From Ustulina deusta (Eukaryota > Ascomycota > Sordariomycetes > Xylariales > Xylariaceae), in the NCBI GenBank assembly GCA_023159155.1, contig JAJNNX010000009.1:806001-870000 (forward strand): DNA of 64,000 bases, given 5' to 3'. Each line of letters begins with the position of its first letter. Within the stretch, counting starts at the first letter, position 1. The translations under genes were made by a program, and so were the position numbers. The notes below the pieces were generated by a model. It saw only the letters and a program-made list of their open reading frames with translations, made no database searches and was not told where the DNA came from. Positions 1 to 12,647 of the stretch are shown here, in pieces.

Positions 1-1654
1 TGGTGTTGGGCAGAATAGCCTCAACTGATATGCGAGCGTTGTAGTCCAGGGCGGCCATAAGTATCCAGGCGTTGATGCCCGTCATTTCAACCCTTTGCTG
101 GAATGGGTTGACCCACCTTTGCATATTCGTGATGGTGCCGACCTTACGAAACTTCATGCCCGAGGTAAACCAATCTATGACTATAGCACTTCGCGTTAGC
201 CATTTCTCGGCGTTTCTCATGAGATATCGGGACAATTCGAAGGGCGTTACCGCCCGGAATATGAGAATTGGTCTTGAGCAACAGATCCTTGCCCCTGGAA
301 GAGGGCACACGAGAACAAAAGCAACTTTGAAAATTACTCACTCTGGTTAACGAGGGCCTTGACAACGGCAAAACAACGTTCTCCAGATGTCGCCTCATTG
401 AACGGCATGGGGCTGCAGAGAATCTCCTCGTACTCAGCTTCTGTTGTGTCAAAGCCTGCTTTACTCCAAAATTCGAGGAGACGGGTTCGGATTCGTTCCA
501 TTCGGCCCCTGATCAGCTTGTGTCGATTGTTGTTACCGAGCTCCCGGGAACGGCAAGGATCGATGATGGAGTAGAATACTAGTCGGTTGTAAAGCGCTTG
601 TGTTTCGGGTGTATTTTCGGAGTACCATATGACCGTAACAAAACCACTACCCCATTGGTCTTCTACCCAGAGGGGCCAAATAATCCACGGCCGCCTCTTC
701 AAGTCAACGAAGAGTTTGTACTCTTTCCTGCTGGGGTCTTCAAGCACGGGGACATGATACTGGCGGTCATCCATCCCCTTATACATGGCCGCTACGGCTT
801 CCTTGTCGTCACCCCAAAGCGCCGAGCCATTCGGTGGGACAAGGTGCAGATATCTGCGGGCTTGTGCCGGCATACACTTCCATATGTGAGAGATTGCGAT
901 GTCCAAGGCGCACATAGAGACAGGAGCATCACGAGAAAGCTGGAGATTCGAAAGACCTGACCTCGAGCGGAACGTATGTTGGACGAAACTTGGGTACGGC
1001 ACGTCTCGTTTCCGCCTCTTATCCTGGGGGACAGGATCAAATGTTCCGTCGTATACAGTCCATCCGTGAGACATGCGGAGGCTGTACTCAGCCGACCTCT
1101 TACGCGCCCTTTTTGATGAGTCCACTAGAGGAGGTATCATATCCTGAAGAGGCGCATCCTCCATCTCCTCCTCCTTCTTTGGAGAAATTGAGAGATCCGT
1201 GTCTGCAGACTGAGGAAGAGCAGTGATCATATGTTGGTGAGGCGCTGGATGAGTCTGGCCTGGAAGAGTGAAAAGCTGTGGTTTTGGATCTTTGAGTACA
1301 CCTTGGAATGAGGATGGCGGTAGCGTCGTGAAGACTACGTTGGGGTCGTGGTTCGAATTGTAACCCTCGGAGGCATCTTGGCCAGCATAGTCGAAAATAA
1401 GCTGTGAGCCACCGGGGTGCTTGTTAAGCCAATCTGGTTTAGATCAGCCATTCGTCTTGATATGAGATTGGCGAAACACGGTGTTTACCGGTGACATCGT
1501 AGATATACTTGTTTATTATCACCCAGCAGTCTTTTTTGTTGTTGTGTTTGGCAACCTCGGCGGCAGTGAATTGTGTAGGAGCCATAGGCCATTTCTGATC
1601 GATATCCGACCACTTACCACTCCCTGGACCGTTCGGATTTCCACCGCCCGACAT
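1..1654 (-). CDS. Cytochrome b5-domain protein fused to a possible C48-like region (3' part beyond the window)
   Basis: Three exons read leftward: 1654-1489, 1433-342 and 294-1; the frame is still open at the window edge, so the C-terminus is missing. Start chosen at the ATG at 1654 (CGCCATG context). Residues about 29-90 form a cytochrome b5 heme-binding domain, with YDVT-DWLNKHPGG across the first intron; H61 (HPGG) and H84 (NHDP) are the probable axial heme ligands. The intron at 1434-1488 joins YDVT exactly to DWLNKHPGG. The second intron (295-341) is inferred from a GTGAGT donor and a CTTCCAG acceptor and restores about 98 open codons. After a Lys/Glu-rich linker, the region around WVEDQWGSGFVTVIWYS, YSIIDPCR and MPFNEATSGERCF recalls the core of Ulp1-like (C48) cysteine peptidases, but a catalytic triad is not clear. 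A soluble heme protein is expected; its partner is unknown. Confidence 0.7.
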
Positions 1655-3150
1655 GGCGTTGTTCGCTGAGAAGACAACAAGAAACCGGCTAAATGAGAGA
1701 TAGACTATCAATGAAAGGTCTGAGGATAGTCAAATGGGCGGAAGTGCAGCACTCGATTACTATAGTAGGTTTCAAAGGATTCCTCGATCAAATAGTTCAC
1801 ATAAGTGTGGAAGGTGTAGAACAATGGGAATAATTGGGAGCGAGACAAGCATTCCTGAAGATGCGCCGACTAGCTGTCTTACAACACTGGTTTCGGACAG
1901 GCGGTCGCTCGGTCTTTGTCAGGGTCGGGATGCGCAGGCTTTGTTCTTTGTCGAGGGCTAACGTTTGCGAGCGAGAGGGGCAGGGAATGGGTATTCCAAG
2001 CGCTCGATATTATATTTTGCCTCTGCAGACAAGCAGGAAGCCACCAAACCCGAATGCATCGTGTGTTTCGCTTGTTGTCACATCTTGCCATGTCTGTCGG
2101 TTGTCCCGCCAATTGATGATGCCTATCTCGATCAATCTCCTACGACGAGAGCGCACCCCCGACACGAATACCCGTCTATGATTCTCTCAGCACCTAGATG
2201 GGTGTCTCGGTGGGTTTACCACACAGCTGGCGCAGTATAAGTGCTCGGCTAGATCCTAACACGATGGGTGTCTGAATACAGTCAAGCAACGTTGTTGGTC
2301 TCCTGCTGCTCCGACTGGGCTTACTGACATTCCGACCATAACTTTGGACAAACAATTGAGGACGTATAATTTCACTCAGGAGTTGTGATCATTGTATCTC
2401 AAACCTAGGTACCGACCGACAAGATAGGTAGAACTTGATGGGCCAGAACGAGGATCGACGCACAGGCTATGTGGACTACCTAAATACGCGATAGACGAAT
2501 GGATTCGCATATGTAGATATACCCACATCAGATACTAACTTATCGCGTAATTATTTATTATCGAGCGGACCTTAGCATGTCGAGTGCCCATCAATGGACC
2601 GACTCAATAGAAGTCAGCGGATCCACAGCCCCCGCATGCATCGCTTTAGGTAAGCACATACGGTGCACTATCAATTAAATCAACAGGCGCGTCCCATTCA
2701 TTACGTCGCGCCTGAGGTGCAAGGGAGACCGCGTTTTGTAGATCCTTGTACCCTCTCCTTCTCACTTAAACCTCCTAATCCGCTAATTACCTGGGAGATC
2801 GTGTTCTGTCTTCTTCTCCATGTCGTCCTCAGCAACTTGATAAAAAGCCTAGATTGTCGTCGATTCCGTCCCTTGTACCGTACTTTTTTATTATTAATAA
2901 TCAGCCCAACTTCGCTCGCTGTGTCTCCATTCCTGGCATCTGCAGCAGTGGACGTCTAGCTTGGAGTTGGATGTGTGGATTGCATCTTTTGCTGGTGCTA
3001 GCTATTCGATAAAATATACGCCGAATTGCTGAATCGTTGCAATTTCGACTACCTGGCACACAGGTATAAAGGTAGACTGGCGTTGATTAGACACGAATCG
3101 TTGCTTGCTAGCTGCCACAGCTGTTGCTAGGGCAGCACGCACTGGTCAAG
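1655..3150. other. Intergenic region between the cytochrome b5 fusion gene and msh6
   Basis: Shared divergent upstream region of the leftward cytochrome b5 fusion gene and the rightward msh6. Short ORFs occur in both strands but show no protein-family resemblance and no splice-supported continuation. It contains a CCTAGGTACC palindrome near 2404, one of the AGGTA/TACCT-type motifs that recur in this window. No RNA gene or repeat family recognised. Confidence 0.6.
3065..3070 (+). promoter_or_regulatory. Possible TATA box of msh6
   Basis: TATAAA lies 81 bases before the msh6 ATG, a plausible core-promoter position if the 5' leader is short. Many fungal promoters lack TATA boxes, so this is only positional evidence. 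Confidence 0.3.
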
Positions 3151-6100
3151 ATGGGCGAGACACGCACTCCAGCGAAGACGCCCTTGTCGAAGAAGCCGAG
3201 CTCTGCCTTGGCTTCGTCCTCGACAGCAACACGCAAACAGCAGAGCATTATAGGCTTCTTCGTCAAATCCTCCCCGACCGCTCCCTCTAGATCCCCCACC
3301 ACCACCACTCCTACCGCCGCCACCCCGGCCCGCGCCTCGTGCCTCCGGGAAACAACAACAAAGTCCAATTCGCTCCAGCTCAGCAGGACCAAGAAGCCTT
3401 CCAACGTCACGCCCGTTCCCAGTAGCGACGCCATTGAACCCTCCAGCTCCCAAGAGAATCACGAGTCTGCTACAGTGACCCCCGGCAACAAGGTACCTTG
3501 CCTAACCCCTATTTGCTCTCATCCATTTCGCTTGCTAAGATAGGCCCTCATGAAGAAGCGGGCTGCTCCCGCCAAACTCGTCATGGGTAGTAGTCCTTCG
3601 CGTAAGGTATGGCAGTCCGGATTGCAAAGCATACCGCAGTCATGCGTCCCCCCTGCACCAATCCGCTTACATCATCGAGCCCTTCCACTGACCTCAAACT
3701 GGTATACTAGGCCAAGAAGACGGTCAGGTACGCTGAATCGTCCGATGACGATGACGATCAGGACATTTTTGCTGTTATGGAAGCATCCCGCCCCCGACAT
3801 CGCGGTCGCCAACGAGCCAAAGCGGTCCTCGAAGAGGATGAGGATGACTACCAAGAGGCAGGCGATGGCGCTGCTTATGAAGAGGAAGACGGTATGTCCT
3901 CAACCAGAACTCTGGGCCCCTCGGCACGGCACCTCCTAACATTGATGGTGGCAAGATGAAATGGCAGACTTTGTAGTCTCGGACGACTCTGACGCTCCGT
4001 CCAAGAAAAGAAAACGCCCAGCCAAGGCCGCAACGGCACGAAAACGATCGCATGCCTCGCCACCTACCCGAAAGATGGAAGATAGCGACGGTGAACAAGG
4101 CGAGTCGGAGCTTTTGGAAGATATACCCTCAACTTCGACCGCCCAGCAATGGGCCTATGACCCAAACAGCATCAATCCGGTCAAGTCGAGGGTGATGCCC
4201 ACAACTAAGCAGGGAGCACATAAGGTTAAAGCACACACGCGCGAACCCGAAGAGCGATACACTTGGCTTGCTAAGATCGCAGACATCAATCGCCACCCGC
4301 CGGATCACCCCGACTACGATCCCTCTACTGTGTATGTGCCACCTTCGGCATGGGCTCAGTTCTCAGCCTTTGAGAAGCAGTATTGGGAGATAAAGCAGAA
4401 ACTCTGGACCACAGTGGTTTTCTTCAAAAAGGGTAAATTCTATGAGCTATATGAGAATGATGCGACTATAGGTCACCAACTCTTCGACCTGAAACTCACC
4501 GATCGTGTCAACATGCGCATGGTTGGTGTCCCCGAGAGTTCGCTAGAGATGTGGCAGAATCAGTTTATCGCCAAGGGGTACAAGGTCGCTCGGGTTGACC
4601 AGATGGAGACGGCTCTCGGTAAAGAGATGCGCGAGAGGGGTGGTGGCAAGGCGAAGAAGCCGGACAAGATCATACGTCGTGAGCTTGCGTGTATCCTCAC
4701 AGGCGGGACTCTGGTCGATGGCAGCATGTTGCAGGACGATACAGCGACGTACTGCGTTGCCATCAAGGAGTCTGTTGTCGACGATCACCCAGCCTTTGGT
4801 GTCGCCTTTGTGGATGCCGCCACTGGCCAGTTCTTCGTGTCCGAATTTGAGGATGATGTCGACCTAACTAAGTTCGAGACGCTGGTTGCTCAAACGAGCC
4901 CACGAGAGCTCCTACTAGAAAAGTCGCGGATATCGACCAAGGCACTTCGCATTTTGAAGAATAGCACCTCTCCTACTACTATTTGGAATTACTTCAAATC
5001 AGGGACAGAATTCTGGGAGGCCGAGTTAACCCGTCGCGAACTTGGCTGTAACGGGTATTTCGCTTCAGATGACAACGAAGAGGAGGTGTGGCCAGAGATT
5101 CTGTCCAAGGCTAAAGACAAAGACTTGCTTATGTCTGCGCTCGGCGCTCTTGTTCAATACTTGCGCGTACTAAAGATTGAGCGCAATCTGCTATCTCAGC
5201 GCCACTTCACTTGGTACAACCCTATCCACAAGAATGGTACCCTCATTTTGGACGGCCAAACCTTGATCAACCTCGAAGTCTTCGCCAACTCCGTTAATGG
5301 CGGTGCCGAAGGCACTCTATTTTCCCTCCTCAACCGCTGCATCACCCCATTTGGCAAGCGCCTGTTCCGTCAATGGGTGTGTCACCCCCTCTGCAACATT
5401 CAGAAAATCAATGAGCGGCTAGACGCCGTGGATATACTCAATGCAGATGTTAGTGTACGCGAACAATTCTCGTCTCAACTCACCAAGATGCCCGACCTGG
5501 AGCGTCTTCTGTCACGAATACACGCGGGTGCTTGCCGGCCCGAGGACTTTGTCAAGGTTCTCGAGGGGTTCGAGCAGATCGAGTATACCACGAGTCTTCT
5601 CGGTGCCTTTGGGGGCGGGAACGGTCTTATCGACCGCCTCATATCTTCCATGCCAGATCTCAACGAACCTTTGTCATACTGGAAGTCAGCTTTCGATCGT
5701 AAAAAGGCCCGAGACGACAAGATTCTCATACCAGAGCGTGGCATTGAAGAGGATTTTGATTGCAGCTACGACACCATCGCCGATATCAAGGACCACTTGC
5801 AGTCCTTGCTCAGCCAGAAGAAGGCCGAATTAAAAACCAAGTCTATCAAGTTTACTGACGTCGGCAAAGAGGTCTACCAAATGGAAGTGCCCAAAGCTGT
5901 CAAAGTTCCCAAGGATTGGCAGCAGATGTCTGCGACAGCCAGTGTCAAGCGCTACTACTTCAAGGAACTGACCGCTCTCGTACGAAAGTTACAGGAGGCC
6001 GAGGAAACGCATTCGCAGTTACTTCGCGAAGTATCACTTCGCTTCTTTAAGCGGTTTGATGTTGACTACGAGATCTGGTTGCAAGCCATTCGCATCGTGT

Positions 6101-7076
6101 CCCAGCTTGATTGCCTTGTCAGTCTTGCCAAAGCGTCATCATCGCTTGGTGAACCCAGCTGTCGTCCTTCTTTTGTCGACGAGGAGCGAAGCGTCGTCGA
6201 GTTTACCGAGCTTCGACACCCATGTATGCTCAACACAGTGGATGATTTTATCCCCAATGATATCGTCCTTGGGGGTGATTCTGCCAAGATCAATCTTCTG
6301 ACAGGTGCTAATGCTGCTGGTAAATCCACGATTCTCCGAATGGTAAGTCCGCAACGTGCTTCATCTCATCATTTCAGCATACTAACACTGAAAAGTCATG
6401 TACCGCCGTCATTATGGCTCAGATTGGCTGCTATGTGCCAGCTTCTGCAGCACGTCTCACGCCCTGCGACCGTATTATGTCCCGGCTCGGCGCTAATGAC
6501 AACATTTTCGCTGCACAGTCAACATTTTTTGTCGAGCTGTCAGAAACCAAGAAGATCCTCTCGGAGGCGACACCCCGCTCTCTCGTCATTCTGGACGAGC
6601 TAGGTCGTGGCACCTCGAGCTACGACGGAGTCGCGGTGGCACAGGCCGTTTTGCACCATGTCGCTACACATATCGGATGTGTTGGCTTTTTTGCGACTCA
6701 CTATCACTCCCTTGCCACGGAGTTCGAGAATCATCCAGAGATCCGAGCGAAACGGATGCAGATTCACGTGGACGACAAAAACAGGCGCGTCACTTTCTTG
6801 TACAAACTTGAGGATGGCGTAGCTGAGGGAAGCTTTGGCATGCATTGTGCGGCCATGTGTGGCATTGCTAACCGAGTGATCGAGCGCGCCGAGGTTGCTG
6901 CTAGAGAATGGGAACACACGAGTAGACTCAAGGAGAGCCTCGAACGTGCTAAAGAGGGATGTTACATACCATTGGGCGTATTGAGCGACGTGGCCGCGCT
7001 TCTCGACGAGGGGAAAAGCGCAGATATTGCTGCGAGGAGCTTAGATGTGCTCGCACGAGCGATTGAAGCCCTATAA
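3151..7076 (+). CDS. msh6: DNA mismatch repair ATPase MSH6
   Basis: MutS-family protein that pairs with Msh2 (MutS-alpha) to recognise base mismatches and 1-2 nt loops in nuclear DNA. Five exons: 3151-3492, 3544-3606, 3711-3891, 3956-6342, 6396-7076; spliced product 1,217 residues, normal for fungal Msh6. An N-terminal PCNA-binding PIP box is visible (Q30-x-x-I33-x-x-F36-F37), followed by an acidic/basic disordered region. The mismatch-wedging motif F357-Y-E359 sits in GKFYELYE. The ATPase has Walker A GANAAGKST (about 979-987, just before the last intron), the signature STFFVELSE, Walker B ILDE (D1058-E1059) and the FFATHYH switch. The intron before exon 4 has a CCTAAC branch site, and splicing restores EEEDDEMADF. 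A short C-terminal helical tail follows the ATPase. The four introns are short and the three 5' ones split the disordered N-terminus. The gene appears intact. Confidence 0.95.
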
Positions 7077-7850
7077 AAGGGGTGTATTATAGTGGTTTTG
7101 CTCTTTGTGTCGGGAACACCCCTGAAAATTCGGGTTTGTCGGATGTAAAAATGTACGTCGGGTTGCTGGAGGGATATGTGTAAGGCGTTGGGGTTAGATG
7201 TGAAACTGGAGGCAGGAAGATCCTCTCACCCACTTGTGCATAGTATATTGCTAATACGGAAATAAGAACTGGTCATTTCTCTACAGTCTTTGTTAGGGTC
7301 TTCCGAAGTCCAGTCGTCCCGCGGCGTAACAAGTATTTGTTTGCGTGTATTGTTGAACCTAATGATGCATGCTTTGAAGCCTAACGAAAATAGCAACCTA
7401 TGGCAGTCGGCTAGGCATACCTACATGGAGGGGATTTGGCAAAGTTGTGACTTATACTTCTTTCAAATAGTTCGCATCGACTACATGACTATGATGGCTT
7501 GGGAATCACTTACGTGTTTCCTTGTTTCGGGTTATTTATTATTCTGGCTTGTTGCACACGCACATGCGTTATATACTCAAGGAATAGGAAGGAGTAGGTG
7601 GGGTATTCGACCGTAAATACCGTCTCAAAACACCCTTACGTTTCTCTGGCTCACGCACGTGCTACCTAGGTACTTATGTGGACATAGAGGGACAGTTCAA
7701 GGTGCAACACTTTGGGATTTATTGGCTGGTTGGTTGGTTGGTTGGTTGGTTACAAGCAAGGTACGAGTCGGCATTGCAGTAATGGCAACTTCGTCTTTTG
7801 TATTTTAGACACGGTGCTGGCAGTGGCAGCCGACGATACACGAGATTCCG
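7077..7850. other. Convergent intergenic region, msh6 to NCS1 permease
   Basis: Convergent 3' ends; probable terminators and polyadenylation regions of both genes. A 108-codon open frame (7290-7616) has no recognisable family features. Contains TACCTAGGTA near 7663 and a GGTT tetranucleotide run. No RNA gene recognised. Confidence 0.55.
7728..7751. repeat. (GGTT)6 microsatellite
   Basis: Six perfect GGTT units, about 100 bases downstream of the NCS1 permease stop codon. Probably a slippage-prone simple repeat. Confidence 0.9.
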
Positions 7851-10051
7851 TCACTCGTAGCTCTTGCTATCCGCATCGCCGACTTTATGCGAGAGTTTGC
7901 CGTCGGAGGATACCTCGAGATCGCTCTCGCGCGGGTACGCCTCGATGGCGATCTGATCCAGGTCCCAGATCGTCTCCTTGACCAGCGACTCCTTGGCCGG
8001 GACCAGATAGCTCAACGACACGTAGAGGAATATAGAGGTGACGAAGCCGAACATCCAGTTGAAGGTGTACAGGTTCGTCAAGCCCGCGTCGATGTGCACT
8101 GCCTCGGGCCCGCTGATGCTGAGGCCGAGGCCGGGGAGCAGCGGCGCTACCGGCACGATGAAGGCCACCGCCGCGCGCCAGTTACATCCCGCGACGTACT
8201 GGTAACGGCCGTGCGGGTCGTACAGGGCGGGGATGTCGATGCGCTGCTTCTTCACGAGCCAGAAATCGGCTGCGATGATACCTGCCAGAGGACCCAGGAA
8301 CACGGCGTACCCGCCCAGGAACGCGAGGAGCGTCTCGGCTGAGCTGAGGATCTTCCAGGGCACGAGCGCCCAGCCGGAGATCACCGCCGCGATGAAACAG
8401 CCACGCCTGATGTTGATCCAGCGCGGGAAGAGCTGCCGGTGTTAGTTGATTAGAAATTAAACCGCTGAGGGATCGGGAAGGGGGGAGAGAATGCATACTA
8501 CTGTGAGGTCGTTGGCGGCTGAGATGCTGTTCGCTGTGATGTTGGTGCCGACTTGCGCGATATACCACTGCAACGCGACGCTCTGGGTTAGTTCGGTACT
8601 TGGCATGGGGAGTGTAAATCTGCGAGCTATTTCGGAGACTGTGGAGGAGGGGCCTCCAAGCTTGATATTCTAAGGTAGAGCCTCCAAACAGGGAACAAGA
8701 AAAAGGAATCAAATGCTTACGGCCAGGGCGGCGAAGAAGGCGGCAGCACGTCCGCCGGAGCCATATTCGAGCCATAGCGTGATGATGTCAAGAGGGTTCC
8801 AGAGGTATTCGCCCGTGAACACCCTGGCGGCGGACGTGGTCACGATCCCGATTGTGCCGCAGATGGTGAAGATGATGGGCATCGCGGGAAGCTGGACGAA
8901 TTGCCCGTTGGCCGACCTCGCGTACCGCGTGAAATCGGGCATGTTCACGCTCAGCGTCGACCAGGTGCCCGTCACACTAGACATGCTAGAAAGCCAGAGG
9001 TAGGCGTATTCTATTTCGGGTTTCGTTAGCAGTTGCTGTTCTTGATATGTCTCCGGACCCGTGTGGTGTACAAAGCCTTCAATAGTCTCGAAAACGCGGA
9101 AATGTGGTAATAGGAAAGAGCAAACACTCACGCGAACCGCTCACCGTAGCCCGCTGCGCGAAGATCTCGCCCCCGCCCCCGGCTTTCCGGACTGACCAGC
9201 CTAGGAGCGCCAGCGCGGAGGCCGGGGCCGCCACCAACTTGATCCAGAAGAGCGGCTTTAGCTTCGTTGGGTGGATGAGGAGGAGGGGCAGCTGGATGAT
9301 CCAGAACAGAAAGAAAGAAATGAACCCTTGCGTGGTGAGACCGGCTGATTCGGGCAGCTGGTTCGGAATGTCGTTATACGAGGGTGCCCAGGCCCGGAGC
9401 ATGATGGTTATGCATTGCGCGCCGTTCACACTCTGGTTATCCGGACGCGGGGGGTGTTAGCGATATCCAATACTACGGATATCGAATGATATCGAGATCT
9501 TGTCAAGGGTTTGTGGGGTTGTGCTTACCTGAATACCGAGCCAGAACATGGCTAGGACGGCACGGCTGACGATGGCAAAATACCGCAAGTAATAACCGAA
9601 GCTACTAGTGGCGATGACGGAGAACGGGATGTGTAGCTTAGATCCGATGGCGCCGTTGAGCACGATCGGTATAGCTACGGCAAGGTTGCCGAGGAACATG
9701 ATGGGGATCGCCTCCCGCCACGATAGTCCGACAGCGAGGATCGCGGATGCGGTTTGCCATGTTGTCAGGTTCAGCACGTCGGTGGCCCAGTACGCAATTA
9801 TGCTCCAGCTGCTCCAATTTTGGTGCTCCAAGGGCGTCGGATCTATTACGGTCTACGCGTAAGTAAACAGGCAGGCTGAAACCACCGGGCCGCAACAAAA
9901 CGCGGCGCGCAGGAGTGGGAGGTCGTCGTCGTACCCATGTCCTTATTTGTCCAAACGTGAGCTGGAGCCAAGGCTCCGGTCTGCTTAGGGATCTCCCATG
10001 AGTGCAGAGATGTACATCTCCGCTTGATTTCGGAGGCGGACGGCCTCTTCA
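7851..10051 (-). CDS. NCS1-family nucleobase permease (uracil/allantoin type)
   Basis: Plasma-membrane proton symporter of the nucleobase:cation symporter-1 family; exact substrate (uracil, allantoin, cytosine or similar) cannot be told. Exons read leftward: about 10051-9935, 9842-9529, 9432-9132, 9010-8721, 8567-8499, 8432-7851. Splicing yields family landmarks: WEIPKQ then WTNKDMDPTP across intron 1, a GIQ-SVNGAQC joint, NMPDFTRYAR, VGTNITANSISAANDLT, and LFPRWINIRRG. About 12 hydrophobic segments; roughly 557 residues, the usual size. The true start is unresolved: the first exon shown begins right after a CTATAG acceptor-like site, an in-frame TAA lies just upstream and no in-frame ATG exists, so a short 5' exon with the ATG should lie upstream (10060-10300). 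Introns are 64-153 nt; at least one has a GCTAAC branch site. No disabling change seen. Confidence 0.85.
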
Positions 10052-10052
10052 C

Positions 10053-11171
10053 TATAGAGATCGGGAGTTAGAATTGGCGATTTCCAGTATAATCCGACCC
10101 TCATCTCCAAGCAACTTTGGGGGCTTATGGCAAGCATAAATAAAATACTCGGAAATACGTACTGTTGAATACCAATAATCGGAAATGGATATACAAAGAG
10201 ACCCGAGGGGGAGGGACGATTTTCACGAGTGAGTACGTATTACAATGGAGTGTCTTTGACAATCACCCGCCTAGCTCTCTCGTCGTAGAATTCCTCACGT
10301 AGACGAGGCGGGTTTTCAAGGTATCCTGAACATTTATACGCTCTTATCTCATCCCCCGGTCTGGACCTCACCGATCTCCTCCGCTGCTCGACAGACCCAT
10401 GTCAGGCGATATTGGCGCAACACACCCAGCACATCTCTGCACTAGTCTCGCTGCTCCGCTGCTGCAATTGACCGCGCGCGGCGGTGGTGGCGTTCTGGGC
10501 GACTTGCGAGTCTTCCATCCTCGGCATGCCAGGACCTAGATGTTGGATTCAGTAAGCCAATGGCACGAGGCGCTCTTATCTGAATTTCTCTGACCCCCGT
10601 CTCCCGAGTGGATAAGCAACGCACGATCTTCATCCTGCATGACGGAGCACAAATGAGCTTCTTGAGCGAGAAAGACAAAGTAAGACATCGTGACAGGACA
10701 TCTCCTTCTGTGCCCTCTCTGATGTAGAGGGCATCAACGTTTCGATACAAGTCATTTGTATGTATAAGTCCCTATGCGTGTTGTCTTGAGATGGGATGCT
10801 TAGGTATACTACCTATGTGCAGGTAGTTCCAACTGCCCAAAGAGGCATCATGTGAAATGAAGGCTATGTTGGGTCAACCAGGTACCTCACTTCTACGGTA
10901 TTTCGCACATGCATATACCGGGAATCCTTTAAACCGTGCAGAACCCAGCTTTCTGAACTCGATAAGTACATATATTCTATTATCAAGTACACCTGAACAT
11001 CAGTAGCATGATGGTGGATTGAATGACGCCAATTGAGATTTCTGCATCAGAGCCTCTCGATTGGTTCATCCACAGTACGCGGGTGGACAAACAACTCTCT
11101 CCGGAGACATGCCGTCTGCCTGGTCGAATTGAGCGAACAGTACTCATTGGCGGCATGCGCCTGCGGTCATT
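10053..11171. other. Intergenic, upstream of the NCS1 permease and cox10
   Basis: Divergent upstream region of the NCS1 permease and cox10. It probably holds the missing first exon of the permease. A CAGGTACCT element occurs near 10880 and TAGGTATACTACCTA near 10801. The small leftward open frames at 10442-10750 and 10983-11324 lack family similarity and I treat them as chance. Confidence 0.5.
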
Positions 11172-12647
11172 ATGGGCGTTCGGCCGGCCGGAAATATATT
11201 CCGCTCCCATGCTCTCCACAACATATGCTGGCGGTGCAGCCGGCAAATGACGCCAGCATCGACGGCGACATCGATCTCCAATCTCTCGACTAGATCCTTC
11301 TCTCGTGCCGTCTCCCTCCGGCAAGGCCTCAGATCTACCCCAGTCCGCCTAAAAGCGGGCTATTTCATCTCCAATGAAGCATCGATACGAGCGTCTGGGG
11401 GCACCAGTCATGACGTGAAACCAGCAGACCCCAATCATATTCTACCGCACCGAAGACGGCAGCAGCAGAAGAAGCAACAACAAAATGCGGCCGCTCCGTC
11501 TCGGTCTGGAGGGGGCGCTAAGGACGGAGAGGGAGCGGGAACGGGGGCGGCGGCGACCGAAGACATCCTCCCGGACAACGCCTCCTCCATCCTGACCACG
11601 CAGTCGACGAAACATCCCGCGAGCTCCTTTCGTCGCCAGCTCTCTCTCTATCTCTCCCTCTCGAAGCCCCGCCTCACCGTGCTAGTCGTTCTCACGGCCA
11701 TGGCACCGTACGCGCTGTACCCAGTGCCCGACTTCATCTCGCCCTCCCTCGGTCTCGACACTCCCTCCCTGTCCCCCCTAACGCTCGCTTTTCTCACCAC
11801 CGGCACCGCCCTCTGCTCCGCCAGCGCCAACGCCCTCAACATGCTCTACGAGCCCGCCTGGGACGCCCTCATGAGCCGCACCCGGAACCGGCCGCTCGTG
11901 CGGGGCCTGCTGTCCCCGCGGAAGGCCCTCGCCTTCGCCGTCGTCGCCGCGCTGGCCGGCGTCGGCGGCCTCTACTTCGGCGTCAACCCCACCGTCGCCT
12001 TCCTCGGCGCCGCCAACATCGCCCTCTACGCCGGCGTCTACACCCCGCTGAAGCGCGTCTCCTGGCTCAACACGTGGGCCGGCGCTGTCGTCGGCGGCAT
12101 CCCGCCGCTGATGGGCTGGGCCGCCGCCGCCGGCGAGTACGCCACGGGCGACGGCGCCTTCCGCGAACTCCTCCTCACCCGCGACGCCGTCGGCGGCTGG
12201 CTGCTCGCCGCCCTGCTCTTCGCCTGGCAGTTCCCCCACTTCATGGCCCTGTCCTGGGGCATCCGCGCCGAGTACAAGGCCGCGGGCCACCAGATGCTGT
12301 GCTGGATCAACCCGGCGCGCAACGCGCGCGTCGCGCTGCGGTACAGCCTCGCCTTCTTCCCCATCTGCCTCGGCCTGTGCGCCGCCGGCGTCACCGAGTG
12401 GAGCTTCGCCGCGACCAGCATCCCCGTCAACGCGTGGCTGGTGCGCCAGGCCGTGCTGTTCCGGCGGCACGAGGGCTTCCAGGGGACCGCGCGGGGGCTG
12501 TTCTGGGCGAGCGTCTGGCATCTGCCCGCCGTCATGGTCCTGGCGCTGGCGCAGAAGAAAGACATGTGGAGTCGCGTGTGGAGGAGCGTCGTCGGGGATC
12601 CGACTTGGGACGACGAGGATGAATTCGACGAGGACGGAGACGAGTAG
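11172..12647 (+). CDS. cox10: Protoheme IX farnesyltransferase, mitochondrial (heme O synthase)
   Basis: Transfers farnesyl from farnesyl diphosphate to heme b to make heme O, the first step towards heme A of cytochrome c oxidase; sits in the inner mitochondrial membrane. One uninterrupted exon of 491 codons. Residues 1-150 are Arg/Ser-rich with few acids and contain a Lys/Gln-rich low-complexity patch, as expected for a mitochondrial presequence plus spacer. The UbiA-type catalytic loop spans about 220-241 (NALNMLYEPAWDALM, then RTRNRPLVRG). The second conserved loop reads YTPLKR with WAGAVVGGIPPLMGW, followed by WQFPHFMALSW. About seven to nine membrane helices follow, and the tail ends in an acidic DDEDEFDEDGDE stretch. 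Third-position GC is very high in the catalytic half, producing long spurious open frames on both strands. Start is the first ATG in the frame. Confidence 0.93.
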   Translation: MGVRPAGNIFRSHALHNICWRCSRQMTPASTATSISNLSTRSFSRAVSLRQGLRSTPVRLKAGYFISNEASIRASGGTSHDVKPADPNHILPHRRRQQQKKQQQNAAAPSRSGGGAKDGEGAGTGAAATEDILPDNASSILTTQSTKHPASSFRRQLSLYLSLSKPRLTVLVVLTAMAPYALYPVPDFISPSLGLDTPSLSPLTLAFLTTGTALCSASANALNMLYEPAWDALMSRTRNRPLVRGLLSPRKALAFAVVAALAGVGGLYFGVNPTVAFLGAANIALYAGVYTPLKRVSWLNTWAGAVVGGIPPLMGWAAAAGEYATGDGAFRELLLTRDAVGGWLLAALLFAWQFPHFMALSWGIRAEYKAAGHQMLCWINPARNARVALRYSLAFFPICLGLCAAGVTEWSFAATSIPVNAWLVRQAVLFRRHEGFQGTARGLFWASVWHLPAVMVLALAQKKDMWSRVWRSVVGDPTWDDEDEFDEDGDE

